Below, piece by piece: positions 8,960 to 17,729 of a DNA stretch of 33,350 nucleotides. Below the pieces are notes generated by a model. That model was not told where the DNA came from and made no database searches. It saw nothing but the letters and a program-made list of their open reading frames with translations. The DNA is from Candidatus Sumerlaeota bacterium (GTDB lineage: Bacteria > Sumerlaeota > Sumerlaeia > UBA8349), in contig JAFGFN010000003.1 in assembly GCA_016931035.1 (NCBI GenBank), positions 1 through 33,350 of the forward strand. The letters are read 5' to 3'. A program made the translations under genes and the position numbers. Each line of letters opens with the position of its first letter. The stretch's first letter is position 1.

Positions 8960-10831
8960 TTAGTCCATCTGAGTCATGCGCATGACTTCCTCGACGGAAG
9001 TGATGCCCAGAAGCACCTTCTCCCACCCGTCTTGCCGCAGAGTCCGCATTCCGAAGCCGATAGCGGCCTTCTTGATCTTGATTGTCGGCTGAACCTGAAT
9101 CACCATCTTGCGGAGATCGGGATTCATCTCGAAGATCTCGTGAATGGCGGTTCGGCCGCGGTAGCCGTCGGAGCACCGGTCGCACCCGATCCCTTTGTAG
9201 AACGTCGTGCCGACGTAGTCCTTGGGATCGTAACCCATCTGGACGATCACGTCGGGCGCGAGCGAGGTGGGGCTCTTGCAGCGCGAGCAGACGCGCCGGA
9301 TCAGTCGCTGGGCGATGACGGCCTGGATACTGGACGCGACCAGGAAGGGCTTGATTCCCATTTCGATCAAACGGATCGTCGCGCTGGGGGCGTCGTTGGT
9401 GTGGAGCGTGGAAAAGACCAAGTGGCCGGTGAGGGCGGCGCGAATGGCGATGTCGCCCGTCTCGCGGTCGCGGATCTCGCCCACCATGATGACGTCGGGC
9501 GACATACGCAGCATCGTCCTCAGGGCCATGCCGAAATCCAGCCCCACCTCGTGGTTGGCCTGAATCTGATTGATGCCTTGAATCTGATACTCGACCGGGT
9601 CCTCGACGGTGATGATCTTGCGCTCGGGCGAGTTCAGAACGCTCAAGGCCGAGTTCAGGGTTGTGGTTTTGCCCGAGCCCGTGGGTCCCGTCATCAGGAT
9701 AACGCCGTTGGGGGTGCGGATGAGACGTTCGAAGATCCGGATCGAGTCGGGGAGGAAGCCCACGTCTTCGAGGCCCATCAACACGTCGGACTGGTCGAGG
9801 ATACGCATGACGATCGTTTCGCCGAATATGGAGGGCAGACAGGAAACACGCAGGTCGAGCTTCTTGTTGGGCAGGGTGAGTTTGATGCGCCCATCCTGCG
9901 GAATCCGCTTTTCCGCCAGGTCCATCCCCGAAAGAACCTTGAGGCGCGAGATGATCGCGTTCTGCCATTTGCGGGGCGGCTGGGGAATCTCCGCCAGCAC
10001 GCCGTCGGTTCGGAACCGGACCTTGAGGCCGGTGCGCGACGGCTCGATATGGATGTCCGAAGCCCCTTCGTGCACCGCCTGTCGGAAGACCAAGTCGACG
10101 AAACGCACTTCGGGCCGGACGACGCTCTCGACGCCGTGGTCCAAGTCGATGGTTTCGTACTCGCCCAGGCCGCGGACAAAGGGGTTGGCGGTGTCTTTCG
10201 TGAACTCATCGTAGATCTTGCCGACTTCGTCGCCCTCGTAGTACTTGGCGATGTAGCGATCGAGCTCGGCCTCGGGAACGACCTTGGGGACGATCCGCTT
10301 GCCCGTCGCCATCTGCAAATCGTCGCACGCGCCGACGTTGGTCGGGTCGTTGAGCGCAATGACGATTTCCTCGTCGTTGTAGGAGATCGGGAAGACGCGG
10401 TGCTTCTTGGCGAAAGCGGGCGCAATCTGCTCGAGAAGTTCCGGCGTCACTTCGACCTGGCGCAGGCTCGTGCGCTCTACGCCCAGGTCGTCGGCAATCG
10501 CGTCGAGGATATCTTCCTCGGAAACCAGGCCTTGCTGAATGAGACTGCGCTTGAGGCTCTGCGCCGATTCCTGGCCGCTGGCGATCAGGTCGTCGATCAT
10601 CTCTTTGTTGATCAAGCCCGCTTCTTCAAGCAAAACCCCTAGGGCGAAAGGGGTCTTGGGCTTGGTCGCCATGCTGGTCGGATCGAACGGCATCGACTCG
10701 GGCGGCTGATACGGCCTGGCGACCGAAGAGGCGATCGAGGCTACCGAGAAGCTCCTCGGGTCGAAATGCGTGCCCGACTCGCCTTGGGGCGACGCGGGAG
10801 TTTCGGTTTGGCTGTTAGGTCGCGTATCCAT
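8960..10831 (-). CDS. PilB/GspE family assembly ATPase (first copy)
   Basis: First gene of the pilus/secretion operon and probably the extension ATPase. It has 623 residues. Residues about 60-200 form a GspE/MshE-type N-terminal domain, starting FALGVLLEEAGLI and containing IVIALNDPTNVGACDDLQ. Walker A is GPTGSGKTTTLNSALSVL, the Asp box is ITVEDPVEYQ, Walker B is VIMVGEIRDRETG, and the His box is HLVFSTLHTNDA. Zinc cysteines are CSRC and CDRC, followed by GYRGRTAIHE. The ATG at 10831 has no obvious Shine-Dalgarno sequence. An in-frame ATG at residue 54 (MATKPKTPFALG) sits just before the conserved domain and could be the true start, since residues 1-53 look low-complexity. Confidence 0.92.
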   Translation of the reverse strand: MDTRPNSQTETPASPQGESGTHFDPRSFSVASIASSVARPYQPPESMPFDPTSMATKPKTPFALGVLLEEAGLINKEMIDDLIASGQESAQSLKRSLIQQGLVSEEDILDAIADDLGVERTSLRQVEVTPELLEQIAPAFAKKHRVFPISYNDEEIVIALNDPTNVGACDDLQMATGKRIVPKVVPEAELDRYIAKYYEGDEVGKIYDEFTKDTANPFVRGLGEYETIDLDHGVESVVRPEVRFVDLVFRQAVHEGASDIHIEPSRTGLKVRFRTDGVLAEIPQPPRKWQNAIISRLKVLSGMDLAEKRIPQDGRIKLTLPNKKLDLRVSCLPSIFGETIVMRILDQSDVLMGLEDVGFLPDSIRIFERLIRTPNGVILMTGPTGSGKTTTLNSALSVLNSPERKIITVEDPVEYQIQGINQIQANHEVGLDFGMALRTMLRMSPDVIMVGEIRDRETGDIAIRAALTGHLVFSTLHTNDAPSATIRLIEMGIKPFLVASSIQAVIAQRLIRRVCSRCKSPTSLAPDVIVQMGYDPKDYVGTTFYKGIGCDRCSDGYRGRTAIHEIFEMNPDLRKMVIQVQPTIKIKKAAIGFGMRTLRQDGWEKVLLGITSVEEVMRMTQMD

Positions 10832-11195
10832 AGTTCAAGAAGGGATCGCCTTCCGATGTCGGGTTCCTTGCGGGATCGTGGCGCGTGCACCGTTGCCGTG
10901 CGCTGGGAGAAGGGGATCTGCGCCTGGAGGGACCGGTTCGGTCGCCAAGGACCGGGCGTGCGCGGGAGGAATCGACGAGATATCCCGCCTTCGATCTCAC
11001 CCTACACCCATTCCGGCCGATTTTGCAACAGCCGAATCCACTTTCAGGCAGTTCCTCGGAGCGGGCCGTGCGGCCTCGGCGCGGCGCGCTACGCGAGTTT
11101 CTGCCGACCCGGGGCGCCCCGTTCCTCCAACTTCGTCTTTTCGGTCGAACGGGGGGCGAGGATTACGATGCCCCCCCTGTCTCGCCGCGCACACT
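10832..11195. other. Non-coding gap upstream of the pilus operon
   Basis: About 364 bp between the DUF6485-type gene and the first ATPase gene. I see no credible coding sequence; open frames here are short and compositionally poor. It is the likely leader and promoter region of the pilus operon. A 5-bp hairpin (GACCG/CGGTC) lies at 10931-10943. Confidence 0.5.
11001..11028 (-). promoter_or_regulatory. Weak candidate promoter for the pilus operon
   Basis: On the minus strand TTGCAA (11023-11028) and TGTAGG (11001-11006) are 16 bp apart and about 170 bp upstream of the first ATPase start. The match to a sigma-70 promoter is only partial, so this is a suggestion. Confidence 0.22.
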
Positions 11196-11393
11196 CTAAC
11201 TGTTCATCCGCACGAAACGAGAGATTGATCGGTCGTAGGTCCGCTCCACGTCGTCGGAGAAGAAGCACGCGGGCAATTCCCCCATCGACCGGTGGTATTC
11301 CACGCATTCGCAACAGATCCCCTTGCGCGAACACGGCTCGTATGTGCAGTTGCAGCGTTTCTTGTTGCGATCGACGTTGACACACTGTCCCAT
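11196..11393 (-). CDS. Small cysteine-rich DUF6485-type protein
   Basis: A 65-residue cytoplasmic protein with eight cysteines at positions 4, 14, 16, 21, 27, 28, 30 and 43, and the diagnostic string [19 protein letters not shown] followed by [13 protein letters not shown]. This matches, from memory, the DUF6485 family of small putative metal-binding proteins of unknown function. The Cys pattern suggests a zinc or iron-sulfur site. The ATG at 11393 has the Shine-Dalgarno sequence AAAGGGGTGG; the longer open frame to 11441 is not needed. A good sigma-70-like promoter lies just upstream, so it is probably transcribed on its own. It is not obviously linked to the flanking permease or pilus genes. 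Confidence 0.82.
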   Translation of the reverse strand: MGQCVNVDRNKKRCNCTYEPCSRKGICCECVEYHRSMGELPACFFSDDVERTYDRSISRFVRMNS

Positions 11394-11414
11394 AATCGAA
11401 CCACCCCTTTCCAA

Positions 11415-11431
11415 GCGCCCGCTCGGGGCGC
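11415..11431 (-). other. Hairpin in the leader of the cysteine-rich protein gene
   Basis: Arms GCGCCC and GGGCGC flank a 5-nt loop. The hairpin would sit at the 5' end of the predicted transcript and about 5 nt before the Shine-Dalgarno sequence, so it may stabilise the mRNA or influence translation. It lacks a U-tract, which argues against a terminator. Confidence 0.3.
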
Positions 11432-11440
11432 AACACCCCA

Positions 11441-11468
11441 ATCCTACTCAATCGGGCTTCAATGTCAA
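11441..11468 (-). promoter_or_regulatory. Sigma-70-like promoter of the cysteine-rich protein gene
   Basis: On the minus strand a perfect TTGACA (11463-11468) is followed after 16 bp by TAGGAT (11441-11446). The predicted start near 11434 leaves a leader of about 40 nt before the ATG at 11393. The position directly upstream of a short gene supports the call. Confidence 0.55.
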
Positions 11469-11523
11469 CTCTTGCGACAACTCCGTCAAGCACGACAGCC
11501 GGACGCCCCGCCTCCCGACCTTC

Positions 11524-12444
11524 TCAGATATTGTCGAGCAGGTCGTTCTTGAAACGGTTGAACAGGGCCGTGCCCAGGCCCAGGGCCACAAGGGGCAGGG
11601 CCACAACCGCCGCCAGCGAGACAACGGAGACGGCGCGGGGATCGGTTGTCACACCGAACAACCACTGGCTCAGGCGCGTGAAGTGCATCACCGGGTTGAA
11701 TTCGACCGCCACCCGCAGAAACCGCACCAGCCGGCCGGGATTCCCACTGGTGAACCAGTCGAGGGAATAGACGATCGGCGTGAACCAAAAAAGGAACTGA
11801 AGTCCTATAATGACCACTTGCCCGACGTCGCGGAAATAGATGTTGAGAACCGAGACGAGAAGGCCTAAGCCAAGCGCCATCAGTGCGATACCAAGCAGGA
11901 TCGCGAAACACAGCAGGACGCGTGCCCCTGGCCAGGCGTCCAAGGCGGTGACCAAAACGATGAAGGCCGAATAACTGATAATGTGGACGAACACGGCGTT
12001 GAGGGTGACGGTCAGATGAAGGACGATTTCCGGGAAGGCGACCTTCTTGATGAGGCTCGCGTTTTCCAGCAGAGTGCTCGAGCATCGGGTCACGATCTCC
12101 TGGAACACCAGCCACGGGATCATTCCGGCACAGAGATAGAGCGCGTAGGCTTCGCGTCCCACGCCTCCGCCCCATTTCTGAGTCAGGATCGTTCCGAGAA
12201 TCAGTATGTAGATGGCGATCATGACGATCGGATGAATGACGTTCCACAGAATCCCGAGCAGCGAGCCGGCGTAGCGCGCCTTGAGGTCGCGGCGCGTGAG
12301 AAGCCAGAGAATCGACCGGTGGTTCCAGATCTCGCGAAGGGTCGAGCGGGCGGCGGCGCGCCGGACGGAAAGAGAGGCGTGGACGACTCGCGGGGTGGAA
12401 GGCGCCATGGATTTCGTTGGTTCCCGGTTGGGCTCGGACAACAT
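11524..12444 (-). CDS. ABC-2 type polysaccharide export permease (Wzm/KpsM-like)
   Basis: Inner-membrane permease of the family that exports O-antigen, capsule or teichoic-acid-type polymers with a Wzt/KpsT ATPase. A cytoplasmic amphipathic N-terminus contains NHRSILWLLTRRDLKARYAG, the classic start of the ABC-2 domain. Six hydrophobic segments follow between about residues 60 and 300, with the family-typical IYFRDVGQVV near residue 215 and a charged tail FNRFKNDLLD. The 306-residue length is near the normal 260-280 plus an N-terminal extension. The start could instead be the Met at residue 13. No ATPase partner lies on either side: downstream is the DUF6485-type gene, and upstream is a divergent glycosyltransferase gene. 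Confidence 0.88.
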   Translation of the reverse strand: MLSEPNREPTKSMAPSTPRVVHASLSVRRAAARSTLREIWNHRSILWLLTRRDLKARYAGSLLGILWNVIHPIVMIAIYILILGTILTQKWGGGVGREAYALYLCAGMIPWLVFQEIVTRCSSTLLENASLIKKVAFPEIVLHLTVTLNAVFVHIISYSAFIVLVTALDAWPGARVLLCFAILLGIALMALGLGLLVSVLNIYFRDVGQVVIIGLQFLFWFTPIVYSLDWFTSGNPGRLVRFLRVAVEFNPVMHFTRLSQWLFGVTTDPRAVSVVSLAAVVALPLVALGLGTALFNRFKNDLLDNI

Positions 12445-12591
12445 CCGCCCCGGTCGGGACGAACACCGAGCGCCATCATGGTCCGATCAGCGGGGTGAAT
12501 GCAACGGCATTCTGAAGAGGGCCCATCGGGTGGAGCGGCTTCGCGGAAGTCGTCACGGGAGTGTTGACACCCGATATCGGAGGAGCATAGG

Positions 12592-14871
12592 TTGTTGGGC
12601 ATGGCTGAGATGGCGGAACCGGTTTCCTCTCCCTCGATCTCGACGCCGCGTTCGGTTCCGACGCGATCCGGATGGATGCGTTCGCCCTGGCTCTGGCTCT
12701 TCCTGTTTGCGCTTCTCTTTCGTCTGGTCTACATCGCCGAGTCGGCGCGCGACCCGCTCTACGGCGTGCATCTGGTGGACGCGCGGGTGTACGACGATTG
12801 GGCGCGAGAGATGGCGCGAGGCCACTGGCTGTGGAACCGAGTGCGGTACTACTTGCCGGTTTACCCCTTGTTTCTCGCCTTGCACAAGGTCGCGCTGGGC
12901 GACAATCCGGTCTATGTGAAGTGGTCCCAGGCCGCGATGGGTGCGTTGGCTTCGGTACTGCTGGGTCTGACCGCCGCGCGGCTGGTCGGTCGCCGATGGC
13001 TCGGACTGCTGGCGGGGGGCGCCATGGCGACGAACTGGGTGCTGGTGGTGTACGGCGCCGAGGAGTTCGCCGAATCGTTTTCCGTCTTCTTCCTGACCCT
13101 CGCTCTGTACTGCACGATCGGGCGCGGGCGCCTCGACTGGGTCGGCGTATTGCTGGGCGGGCTTGCCATGGCTCTGGCCGCGGCGGTCCGCCCGAACCTG
13201 ATTCTTTTCCTGCCGTTCGCCGCGGGTTGGATCGCGTGGAAACATGGGCTTCGGCGCTGGCGGCGCGCCGCCTGGGGGGTCGCGATATTCGCGTCGGCGT
13301 GGGGATTCATCTTCGTCCCGATTCTTCTCAGGAACCATCGACTGACGGGGGCCTGGATGCTGCGCAAGCAGGCGACGTGGAATTTCTACTCGGGGGTGGC
13401 TCCGCGTTTCGACGGTCTGCCGATTCCTCCCGGTATCGAGTTCGACAACTACATGCGCCTGCCGATCCTCGAAGGTCTGCGGTCGCCCGACGAGATCGAG
13501 CGGTTCTGGGCGGAACGCGGCCTGCAGGTTCTGCGCGAGAAGCCGTTGGGCGTGGCGCGGGTCATCGCGCGACGCGTTCTCATGTATCTCAGTTCCGAGG
13601 AGTTCAGCCAGGAGTTCGACGTCCACGCCTACCGCTCCTACTCTCGGTTTCTGTCCTTGCCCTGGCCGGGGTTTTGGCTCGTGGGGCCGCTGGGGCTGCT
13701 CGGGATCTGCATTTGGAGGCGCTGGTCGAAGGAGGCCGCCCTGCCGGCCATCCTCTTCGTCGTCGGCATCGTCTCGATCGTCCCGTTCCGGTTTGCGGAC
13801 CGCTACCGACTGCCCAGCATTCCGTTTTTGACGCTGTTCGCGGCGGCGGCGGTGGGGAGACTGGTCGAGTGGTGGACCGCAAGGCGATGGCGTCCGCTCG
13901 TTTTCGCCGCGGCGGGCTTGGCCGTGTTGTGCTTTCTCTCCTGGCCCGACTGGCTTGGGCTGGAGGAACGGCGAATCGCGCGCCACGACTGGTACGTCGG
14001 CCTCCATCATAAGGAAGCGGGACGGTTCAAGGCGGCCCTGGAATCGTTCGAGCGTTCGATGCGCGACTACTCGTGGGACGCCGATTCGCCGAGATACGCG
14101 GCCGAGATTCTGATCGAGATGAAACAGCTGGACCGGGCCGAGGCGATGGCCCGCGAGGCTCTGCGGCGCGAGCCGCGGTTCCCCGAAGCGATGTTCGCTC
14201 TGGGCCGAATCGCTCTGGAACGCGGCAACGACGCCAGGGCCGAGGCGTGGGTGCGGCGCGGCCTCGGTCTGTTCCCGAACTCGTTCACCGGTTTCCTTCT
14301 CATGGCGCGTCTCGCCAACCGGGCGGGCGAACCGGAGAAGGAAATCGCGTTCTTTCGCCAAGCGTTGCGCGAGGGCGCCGGAGAGAGAACCGTCCTCACG
14401 CTCGGACTGCGGCTCGAGGATCTCGGACGCCTCGACGAGGCGCTGCAATGCTACGAGCGCGTGCTTGCCGAGGACCTCGCGCCGAGATTCCATCGCGCCC
14501 GCGCGGCCATGCTTGCGGGCAATCTCTTCCTCCGTCGGCGCGGCGACCCGGCGGAGGCGCGTAGGTATTGGTCGATCATCGTCGAGCGTTTCCCATCCGA
14601 GACGCTCTTCTACGATCAGGCCTGTTTCCTGTTGAATCGAATCGACGAGACGCGGTTCCTCGCGAGATTGGAGCCGACCTCTCCGCCGGCCGAGAAAAGC
14701 CTCGTTTACTACGTCATCGGCATGCATCGCAAGATGGATGGGGACTTCGAGGGCGCCCGGCGGGCCTATCGCCAATGCCTCGGAGTCGCCGCAGGCAGTG
14801 AGACTCCTCTTCTTCCGCAAAAGTGGGCCCGAGAGGATATGGGCTCAACTCCCACCCTGGAAATCCGATAA
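12592..14871 (+). CDS. GT-C membrane glycosyltransferase-like protein fused to TPR repeats
   Basis: Large inner-membrane protein of 759 residues. The N-terminal half (about 30-450) has many hydrophobic helices and the layout of lipid-linked-sugar glycosyltransferases of the GT39/ArnT/PMT type. The first external loop contains HLVDARVYDDWA with acidic residues where the catalytic Asp is expected. The C-terminal part (about 465-745) is soluble and built of TPR-like helical pairs, for example AGRFKAALESFERSM and LGRLDEALQCYERVL. TTG at 12592 is preferred because GGAGGAG lies 6 nt upstream; ATG at 12601 is the alternative. The gene is divergent from the polysaccharide permease gene across 147 bp, so a joint role in surface glycans is plausible but inferred. 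Confidence 0.78.
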   Translation: MLGMAEMAEPVSSPSISTPRSVPTRSGWMRSPWLWLFLFALLFRLVYIAESARDPLYGVHLVDARVYDDWAREMARGHWLWNRVRYYLPVYPLFLALHKVALGDNPVYVKWSQAAMGALASVLLGLTAARLVGRRWLGLLAGGAMATNWVLVVYGAEEFAESFSVFFLTLALYCTIGRGRLDWVGVLLGGLAMALAAAVRPNLILFLPFAAGWIAWKHGLRRWRRAAWGVAIFASAWGFIFVPILLRNHRLTGAWMLRKQATWNFYSGVAPRFDGLPIPPGIEFDNYMRLPILEGLRSPDEIERFWAERGLQVLREKPLGVARVIARRVLMYLSSEEFSQEFDVHAYRSYSRFLSLPWPGFWLVGPLGLLGICIWRRWSKEAALPAILFVVGIVSIVPFRFADRYRLPSIPFLTLFAAAAVGRLVEWWTARRWRPLVFAAAGLAVLCFLSWPDWLGLEERRIARHDWYVGLHHKEAGRFKAALESFERSMRDYSWDADSPRYAAEILIEMKQLDRAEAMAREALRREPRFPEAMFALGRIALERGNDARAEAWVRRGLGLFPNSFTGFLLMARLANRAGEPEKEIAFFRQALREGAGERTVLTLGLRLEDLGRLDEALQCYERVLAEDLAPRFHRARAAMLAGNLFLRRRGDPAEARRYWSIIVERFPSETLFYDQACFLLNRIDETRFLARLEPTSPPAEKSLVYYVIGMHRKMDGDFEGARRAYRQCLGVAAGSETPLLPQKWAREDMGSTPTLEIR

Positions 14872-15063
14872 GCTCTTGAGGAAGACAGCGCCGCTCTCGG
14901 GAGGCCCCGCGAGGGGCGTTCGGTGTCCGCAGATTCTGTCGCTCATGTTGACCGGAGCTTTCACCTTCCGCTGGACTCTCCTCATCTCCTCAGACGGCCT
15001 GTTTCGGAAAGAAAGAACAAACGCTCGCGGGGATCGGCTTGCGAGAGTCGGTGGGAGAACTCG

Positions 15064-17631
15064 ATGAAATCGGTGAGGGACCATCGCTCCACTTCCCGCC
15101 AGGGAGATCGGACAACCCCGCCCCGCAGGCAACCGGTTTCTCCGGGTTTGGACGGGGGGACGCGAAGTCGGCTAGGGACGAACCTGAGAGTGCTCGCCGC
15201 GTGCCTGGCGACGGCGATGGCGACTTCTCCTCTCGGCGCCGCCTCGGTGGATCTCGCGGCGCTTCTCGCCACCCAATCCTCCGTGGTCTTGAACCCCGCC
15301 GACACTTACTATCTTCCTCCTACCGGGTACGACGCCGGGGAGGACAAAACGATCACGGGCAACGGGGCGTCGGTCACCGTTCAGGCCAACCCGCTCAAGG
15401 TCCGGGCTTCCGCCACCCTGAGCGTCTCGGACTGCGTCTTCGTGAGCGGGACGGGATGGGGCCTGCTGTCGGCCAACGAAAGCGGGACGCTCGTCCTCGA
15501 CGGATGCAGCGTGACCGGAAACGGCTCCAATACGGGTATCTATGTGTCGGACACGGCGACGTTGCGCGCCAGGGAGTCCAACGTGCAATCTTGTACGTTC
15601 GGCCTCAACGCCATGAACACGGTGACGCTCGACCTGACGAACACGTCGTTTTCGGATTGCTGCTACGGCGTCCAGCAAGACGCGGGAACGCTCTCCTGGA
15701 ACGGAGGGACGGTAAGCCAAAGCGCGGGCGTTGGGGTCTTTCTGAATCGCGGCTCGGCGATCGTGTCGAACGTCACGGTGTCTCAGGTCGAGCCGGGCGG
15801 CATTGGGTTCAACATGAACGACACGACCACGGTCTTCTCGAACGTGTCGGTCAACCAGAACGCCTCGAACGGCATCGGGTTCCAACAGGCCGCGGGCACG
15901 CTCACGTGGAACGGAGGAACGGTGAACCAGTCCACGGGTGTCGGCATCAGCATGAACAGCGGCACGGTGGACATCTCGGACGTCGCCGTGATTCAGAGTC
16001 TTTCGGGCGGCATCGGGTTCAACCTGCTGAATAGTACGTCGGGCGCCCTGCACGGGGTGCATGTCCAAGGCGCGGATCACGCGGTCCAAATACACCAGGG
16101 CGCCATCGCCGTGGACGAGGGTTCGATCTTGGTCGGCGGCCACGGGTCTGGCATCGCCATCAACGCGGGCGGAGCGGTCATTGTGCGCGACTCGTTCTTC
16201 ACTTACTTCCAGAACGCCATCGACGTGCAGCCGCACGTGCCCGCAGGCACGGCCGACATCGAGGGCTGCTCGTTCTACACCTGCGACTACTCGGCCGTGA
16301 GCGTCGTCGACGCGCACGACGTTCGCATGGCCGACTGCCTGGTCCAGGACGCCCAAGCCGACGGCGTCTTCTACGTACGATCCACCGGATCGATCGAGAA
16401 TTGCCGCGTGATCCGCAGCGTCATGACCGGCGTGACGTTCATGGGATGCGAGGCGGGCGACGTTGTCGTGCGAGACTGCCTGATCGAGGGGTGCGGGCAT
16501 CAGGGGGTCGCCGTAGTCAAGGACGACCAAGTCCCGAGCCATCCCACGCTCGGGGCGCAGGTTCTGAACAACACGATCCTCGGCAGCGCCATATGCAACC
16601 TGCTTGTGGACGAGATCTCGACCGCTTACATGCAAGGCAACATCTGCGCTCAAGCCGAGGATTTCTCCATTCGTTTTCAGAAGACGAACGGCGTCCGTTT
16701 CGACTCGGGCCTCGTGATCGACAGTCGCCGCGGAATCGAGATTCAGGACAGCGACGTCGACGTCGTGTTGTCGTCGGTCGCGGGACATCATTCAGGGGGC
16801 GTCCTGGCCTACCTGAACGCCGCGCCGACATTCCGATGCAGCGACTTCCGCTGCAACGATCAAGATTATGAAGCCCACGACTACTCGCTTTTCGTGACCG
16901 ACGGGGCGACGGCCAACGTTCAAGGCTGCAACCTCGGTTTATGCGGAGAATGGGGCCTCTACAACAACTCGAGGGCTCTTTCGACGGACGCCACCCAGAA
17001 CTACTGGGGGACGGACCTAGGGCCCAAGGAACAATGGTACGGGCAGAGTCCGGGCGCGTCGGCCGAGTGGAACTACGAGGTTGGCGCGAGCGTGGCGTTC
17101 TCCCCCTGGCTGTTCGAGTGTCGCGTCGACTGCAACTACACGGCGGCCGCTTCCCTCCTGCCCGGCGCCGCTTGGTCGTGGGATTCCAATCTGGGCGCCG
17201 CCCTGGCGCTCACGGGCCAAACGGGCGCGGGAGGCCAGGGCGCGGAGAACCAGGCGGCGGGCGTTCTGCGATGCTACGACGCCTCGGACCTGGCCGGCAT
17301 CGTCGCCTTGCCGGACGATTTCATAAGCGGACATCTCTACGCGGTCTGGGTGGCGTATCCGCTGCGCGACGCCGCACAAGAAGGTTCCATCACTTTCTCG
17401 GCGCCGGACGTCACGGCGCCCTGCGTCGCCTTGACGCGACGCGAGGTGGACGGATCGTGGACCAGACAGAACGAGGCGACGTGGGTCTCGGCGAACCGGA
17501 TTCTGGTCTTCTCGCCCTCCGACATGAATCTTCTCAACGGGACCTTTGCCCTGGTCGTCGATACGAGCGTTTCCACTCCCACGCCGCCTCCGTTGCCGCT
17601 CTCGGCCCGCGACTGGCAACTCTTCGACTAG
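15064..17631 (+). CDS. Secreted right-handed beta-helix repeat protein
   Basis: Exported protein of 855 residues. After a basic N-terminal stretch there is a signal-like segment (RVLAACLATAMATSPLGAAS, about residues 40-60). Residues about 100-650 are a right-handed parallel beta-helix of the pectate-lyase or NosD type, with many short GIGF, SNVSV and WNGGTV coils and the WGTDLGP segment that usually closes such helices. A separate beta-rich C-terminal domain (about 680-840) ends in a Pro/Thr-rich linker and SARDWQLFD. The ATG at 15064 follows GGGAGA; the longer frame from 14923 would bury the signal. The long region before the signal core is odd. Likely a polysaccharide-binding or cleaving surface protein; the substrate is unknown. 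Confidence 0.78.
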   Translation: MKSVRDHRSTSRQGDRTTPPRRQPVSPGLDGGTRSRLGTNLRVLAACLATAMATSPLGAASVDLAALLATQSSVVLNPADTYYLPPTGYDAGEDKTITGNGASVTVQANPLKVRASATLSVSDCVFVSGTGWGLLSANESGTLVLDGCSVTGNGSNTGIYVSDTATLRARESNVQSCTFGLNAMNTVTLDLTNTSFSDCCYGVQQDAGTLSWNGGTVSQSAGVGVFLNRGSAIVSNVTVSQVEPGGIGFNMNDTTTVFSNVSVNQNASNGIGFQQAAGTLTWNGGTVNQSTGVGISMNSGTVDISDVAVIQSLSGGIGFNLLNSTSGALHGVHVQGADHAVQIHQGAIAVDEGSILVGGHGSGIAINAGGAVIVRDSFFTYFQNAIDVQPHVPAGTADIEGCSFYTCDYSAVSVVDAHDVRMADCLVQDAQADGVFYVRSTGSIENCRVIRSVMTGVTFMGCEAGDVVVRDCLIEGCGHQGVAVVKDDQVPSHPTLGAQVLNNTILGSAICNLLVDEISTAYMQGNICAQAEDFSIRFQKTNGVRFDSGLVIDSRRGIEIQDSDVDVVLSSVAGHHSGGVLAYLNAAPTFRCSDFRCNDQDYEAHDYSLFVTDGATANVQGCNLGLCGEWGLYNNSRALSTDATQNYWGTDLGPKEQWYGQSPGASAEWNYEVGASVAFSPWLFECRVDCNYTAAASLLPGAAWSWDSNLGAALALTGQTGAGGQGAENQAAGVLRCYDASDLAGIVALPDDFISGHLYAVWVAYPLRDAAQEGSITFSAPDVTAPCVALTRREVDGSWTRQNEATWVSANRILVFSPSDMNLLNGTFALVVDTSVSTPTPPPLPLSARDWQLFD
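15682..16050 (+). repeat. 210-bp imperfect tandem repeat within the beta-helix gene
   Basis: The coding segment starting at 15682 (encoding AGTLSWNGGTVSQS) recurs at 15892 (AGTLTWNGGTVNQS). The GGIGFN segment recurs from 15795 to about 16005. Both pairs give a period of 210 bp or 70 residues, roughly three beta-helix coils, with a partial second copy. Confidence 0.7.
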
Positions 17632-17691
17632 ATTCAACTTCACGCCGGTTCGAACGGACTCCGACAGGGAGCCTGCGACGCGAGAAATCGC

Positions 17692-17720
17692 TTGCGTTCA
17701 ACGACTTACGGACATAACGT
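17692..17720 (+). promoter_or_regulatory. Candidate promoter upstream of tatA
   Basis: TTGCGT (17692-17697) and TAACGT (17715-17720) are 17 bp apart, 60 bp after the beta-helix gene stop and about 130 bp before tatA. Each hexamer is a partial match, so confidence is low. Confidence 0.28.
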
Positions 17721-17729
17721 GAGAAACGG

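Noticed and set aside
12564..12592. TTGACA just before the membrane glycosyltransferase gene
   Set aside because: The matching -10 would overlap the ribosome binding site and start codon, which would require a leaderless transcript despite a strong Shine-Dalgarno sequence.
12553..14820. A 755-residue minus-strand open frame antisense to the glycosyltransferase-TPR gene
   Set aside because: Arg/Gln/Glu-rich composition without domains, a typical high-GC shadow; the plus frame has clear membrane helices and TPRs.
14904..14917. GCCCC-GCGA-GGGGC tetraloop hairpin after the glycosyltransferase-TPR gene
   Set aside because: Only 5 bp and no T-tract; could be chance in GC-rich DNA.
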